Position numbers and translations under genes: made by a program
Notes under the pieces: generated by a model
What the model saw: the letters and a program-made list of their open reading frames with translations, nothing else
Told to the model about the DNA's origin: nothing
The model's database searches: none
In this document: positions 24,165 to 25,908 of the stretch, one piece after another
How the letters are laid out: each line of letters opens with the position of its first letter
Numbering within the stretch: the stretch's first letter is position 1
From: an uncultured Collinsella sp.
GTDB taxonomy: Bacteria; Actinomycetota; Coriobacteriia; Coriobacteriales; Coriobacteriaceae
Assembly (NCBI GenBank): GCA_900539735.1
Contig: UQDE01000034.1
Span: 1-25,908, forward strand
Length of the DNA: 25,908 bases
Reading direction: 5' to 3'

Positions 24165-24776
24165 ATGAACCACGCCAAACGCGTTATCCCGATGTCCGAT
24201 TCGTCGGTCAGCATTAAGCCTGAGGATATTCAGCCCACTGTGCTGCCCGATGCATTTATTCAGTCCGATATCGTGCGCAAACTCAATACGTTGAGTCTGC
24301 CGCGCTATAACCAGTTGCCCAATGTGACGCTCTACCGCGACCAGGTCATTGAGTACGTTGCGCTGTGGATGGAGCCGCTGTCCATCTGCGTTGAGCAGCC
24401 TGTCATTACGCCATCGATGATCAATAACTACGTAAAGGTCGGCTTGGTGCCTGCTCCGGTCAAAAAACAATATGGCCGCGAGCAGATTGCCCGCCTGATC
24501 GCTATCTGCATCTTTAAGCAGGTGCTACCTATTGCTGCGGTGCAGGCACTCTTTAACATTCAACGTTTGAGCTACGATGCCCCGACGGCCTTCGATTATG
24601 TGGTCGATCAGCTTGAGGCATCGATTCGGTCGGCGTTTTCTGTCGAGCAGACACCGGTTCCCGATACGGCGCGTCAGGTAACGCGTGAGTCGCTGCTTGT
24701 GCGCAGCGCGGTTTCATCCTTTGTTTCGAAGGCTTACTTGATGAGCTATCTCAAGTTCAACGGGTTTAATAGCTAG
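24165..24776 (+). CDS. DUF1836 family putative transcriptional regulator
   Basis: A 203-aa protein containing a MerR-like HTH in a DUF1836 domain: the segment LPNVTLYRDQVIEYVALWMEPL leads to ITPSMINNYVKVGLVPAPVK, then YGREQIARLIAICIFKQVLP and helical tail. The pattern SMINNYVKxGLV-P is the presumed recognition region. GGAGG at 24153-24157 supports ATG 24165. It stands alone between the trxB terminator and a shared terminator with convergent degV. A common inverted repeat upstream of this gene and degV suggests it regulates both; that is an inference. Ligand and natural targets are unknown. Confidence 0.8.
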   Translation: MNHAKRVIPMSDSSVSIKPEDIQPTVLPDAFIQSDIVRKLNTLSLPRYNQLPNVTLYRDQVIEYVALWMEPLSICVEQPVITPSMINNYVKVGLVPAPVKKQYGREQIARLIAICIFKQVLPIAAVQALFNIQRLSYDAPTAFDYVVDQLEASIRSAFSVEQTPVPDTARQVTRESLLVRSAVSSFVSKAYLMSYLKFNGFNS

Positions 24777-24788
24777 CCGACGTATAAA

Positions 24789-24836
24789 ACGGGCGGGACA
24801 AAGAGCCATCTGTCGCTTTGTCCCGCCCGTATTTTT
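24789..24836. terminator. Bidirectional terminator between DUF1836 gene and degV
   Basis: ACGGGCGGGACAAAG (24789-24803) and CTTTGTCCCGCCCGT (24816-24830) form a 15-bp perfect stem with a 12-nt loop. ATTTTT follows on the + strand and TTTTATACG on the - strand, so it can serve both convergent genes. Confidence 0.88.
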
Positions 24837-24849
24837 GCTTGGTTGGACT

Positions 24850-25716
24850 TTATTTGCCCGAAGCTAAGCCCATGCCGTAGCCGATGATGAGGCCGTGCAT
24901 CTCGGCGTAATAGGAATCCAGGCCGTTGCAGGGCATGATGATGGTCTTGGAGCCGGGCCAATGCTCGACTATGCGGTCAGTAAGCGCCTGTGCTCCAGCT
25001 TCGTTCTCAACGTGATCGATGATGACCTCGCCGCCGGCAAAACCCTCGGCTTCCATGGTATCGATAATCTTGTTGAGCATCTTCTTTTCGCCTCGCGTGT
25101 GCCCCACGAGTTCGATTTTACCGGCCTCACTCGCCGTGCCCAAAATGCGGATATTGAGCTTGTTGGCAATGACGCCGGCTGCCTTAGGGATACGTCCGGC
25201 TTTGGCGAGGTTTTCGTAATTGCACAAGCTGAAGAGGATTTTGCTGTTCTGCTCAAGGCTATCGAAGTATGCGCAAGCGTCCTCGAATGAGACATCCGGG
25301 TTGCTTGCAAGATAGCGGTCGAACAGCAAGAAAATGAGGTCCATTTTGCCGCCAGCTGCGCGTGAATTGACTAGATGAATCTGTCGGTCGGGCTCCTCGG
25401 CAAGAACCATATCGCGAGCCGTGGCTGCCGCGTTGTAGCTGCCCGACACGCCCTCAGAGATCGGCATGCAGATGGTCTTGTCTGCCAATTTGAAGAGCTC
25501 GGCCCACTCCCCTACGCTGGGACAAGCGCTCGAAGAAGCGTTCGTCTCCGCCTGAACAGCGCAGTTGAGCTCATGCACATCGAGCGAAAGGTCATCGACG
25601 AATTCACGCTCCCCCACTCGAATTTTGAGGGGCGCAAATGCAAAGGTGGTATGGGGCGCGGTCGGTTGCCAATCGCGGAGGTTGCAGCTTGAATCGGAGA
25701 TAAGTGCCCAGCTCAT
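24850..25716 (-). CDS. DegV family fatty-acid-binding protein
   Basis: Cytoplasmic protein of the DegV/FakB fold that binds a long-chain fatty acid; FakB members present it to the kinase FakA. Hallmarks: ALISDSSCNL at the N terminus, SSACPSVGEW, then PISEGVSGSYNAA (the fatty-acid carboxylate site) and the later NYENLAKAGRIPK. Length of 288 aa is typical. The ATG at 25716 has AAAGGA six bases upstream. No fakA gene lies in the window, so a phospholipid-precursor role is possible but unproven. A TATAAT -10 and a large inverted repeat lie upstream. Confidence 0.9.
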   Translation of the reverse strand: MSWALISDSSCNLRDWQPTAPHTTFAFAPLKIRVGEREFVDDLSLDVHELNCAVQAETNASSSACPSVGEWAELFKLADKTICMPISEGVSGSYNAAATARDMVLAEEPDRQIHLVNSRAAGGKMDLIFLLFDRYLASNPDVSFEDACAYFDSLEQNSKILFSLCNYENLAKAGRIPKAAGVIANKLNIRILGTASEAGKIELVGHTRGEKKMLNKIIDTMEAEGFAGGEVIIDHVENEAGAQALTDRIVEHWPGSKTIIMPCNGLDSYYAEMHGLIIGYGMGLASGK

Positions 25717-25745
25717 AGAGGGTCCTTTCTAATTGTTCTTCATCA

Positions 25746-25751
25746 ATTATA
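25746..25751 (-). promoter_or_regulatory. degV -10 element without a matching -35
   Basis: On the minus strand TATAAT is a perfect -10, 30 bp before the degV start. The -35 position 16-18 bp upstream reads CCCAAT, GCCCAA or AGCCCA, none like TTGACA. The inverted repeat centred at 25789 lies about 40 bp from the -10. This arrangement is typical of activator-dependent promoters. Confidence 0.6.
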
Positions 25752-25772
25752 GCTTTCTTTCTGACCGATTGG

Positions 25773-25805
25773 GCTGCTATCTAGTATTCAAAACTAGATA
25801 GCAGC
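25773..25805. promoter_or_regulatory. Operator-like inverted repeat upstream of degV
   Basis: GCTGCTATCTAGT (25773-25785), seven bases ATTCAAA, ACTAGATAGCAGC (25793-25805) is a perfect 13-bp inverted repeat. Its centre TAGTATTCAAAACTAGATA matches 24108-24126 upstream of the DUF1836 gene at all but one base. No T-run follows, so an operator is more likely than a terminator. Confidence 0.65.
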
Positions 25806-25828
25806 TTGCCCTTGAATATCAACTTCAT
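25781..25828 (-). other. Possible short leader ORF upstream of degV
   Basis: On the minus strand GGGAGGTG (25841-25834), five bases, then ATG at 25828 open a 15-codon frame, MKLIFKGKLLSSFEY, ending TAG inside the degV inverted repeat. The frame is also open upstream to the window edge, so it could instead be the last codons of a gene that starts beyond 25908. No family is recognisable. Its strong ribosome site is the only real support. Confidence 0.3.
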
Positions 25829-25838
25829 CCGAACACCT

Positions 25839-25874
25839 CCCATATTCATCCGCACATGTACGGATGAATATGGG
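25839..25874. repeat. 14-bp stem hairpin at right edge
   Basis: CCCATATTCATCCG (25839-25852) and CGGATGAATATGGG (25861-25874) are perfect complements with an 8-nt loop. A further TTCATCCG copy lies at 25824-25831. No T-run follows on either side. On the minus strand it directly precedes, and partly contains, the ribosome site of the short frame. The bases after 25875 end in a GC-rich run at the edge, with no gene visible. Confidence 0.55.
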
Positions 25875-25908
25875 AACCCGATACCCTGAGGGCCGGATCG
25901 GCCGGCCC

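Overview
This window looks like a chromosomal housekeeping region of a Coriobacteriia member, most likely Collinsella or a close relative. That is inferred from the flavour of the proteins, the moderately high GC coding bias and the gene order; no database search was possible. I see no rRNA, tRNA, CRISPR array, transposase or phage gene. Gene density is high and many genes overlap by one base, which points to long translationally coupled operons.

Layout. Positions 270-9322 (+) carry an operon: RNase J, FtsK/SpoIIIE, a RodZ-like membrane HTH protein, YajQ, RimO, PgsA and a stand-alone CinA C-terminal amidohydrolase. A hairpin and a phased TTTGGTC array follow, then an SOS-controlled promoter drives recA-recX (9580-11432). 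A second operon, 11690-18366 (+), has RNase Y, an undescribed GHKL-type ATPase, SpoVS, MiaB, MiaA and HflX. It converges on an overlapping minus-strand pair, lexA plus a membrane acyltransferase-like gene (18351-19699). Divergent from lexA is a small membrane LysM protein (19860-20312) that looks like the YneA/DivS/ChiZ class of SOS cell-division inhibitor, followed by nrdR and dut. A 396-bp gene-free stretch (21256-21651) holds two large palindromic repeats with a shared core and a terminator. Then come a minus-strand MurG/UgtP-like glycosyltransferase, trxB (+), a DUF1836 regulator (+) and a convergent DegV gene (-).

How it works together. The order rnj-ftsK-rodZ-pgsA-cinA-recA-rny-X-spoVS-miaB follows the Bacillus subtilis order rnjB-tepA-spoIIIE ... 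ymfM-pgsA-cinA-recA-rny-ymdB-spoVS ... miaB closely. The GHKL ATPase occupies the slot of ymdB. The gene set combines RNA decay (RNase J, RNase Y), tRNA and ribosome modification (MiaA, MiaB, RimO, HflX), chromosome segregation and repair (FtsK, RecA, RecX, LexA, LysM inhibitor) and nucleotide homeostasis (NrdR, Dut). Three GAAC-N4-GTTC boxes, one at recA and two between lexA and the LysM gene, outline a core SOS regulon.

The most interesting less-explained items are: the paired palindromic elements at 21271-21373 and 21535-21638; the GHKL ATPase in the ymdB slot; a shared inverted repeat upstream of both the DUF1836 regulator and degV; an inverted repeat that buries the nrdR start codon; the helically phased TTTGGTC array upstream of recA; and an RG-rich segment inside the RodZ-like protein.
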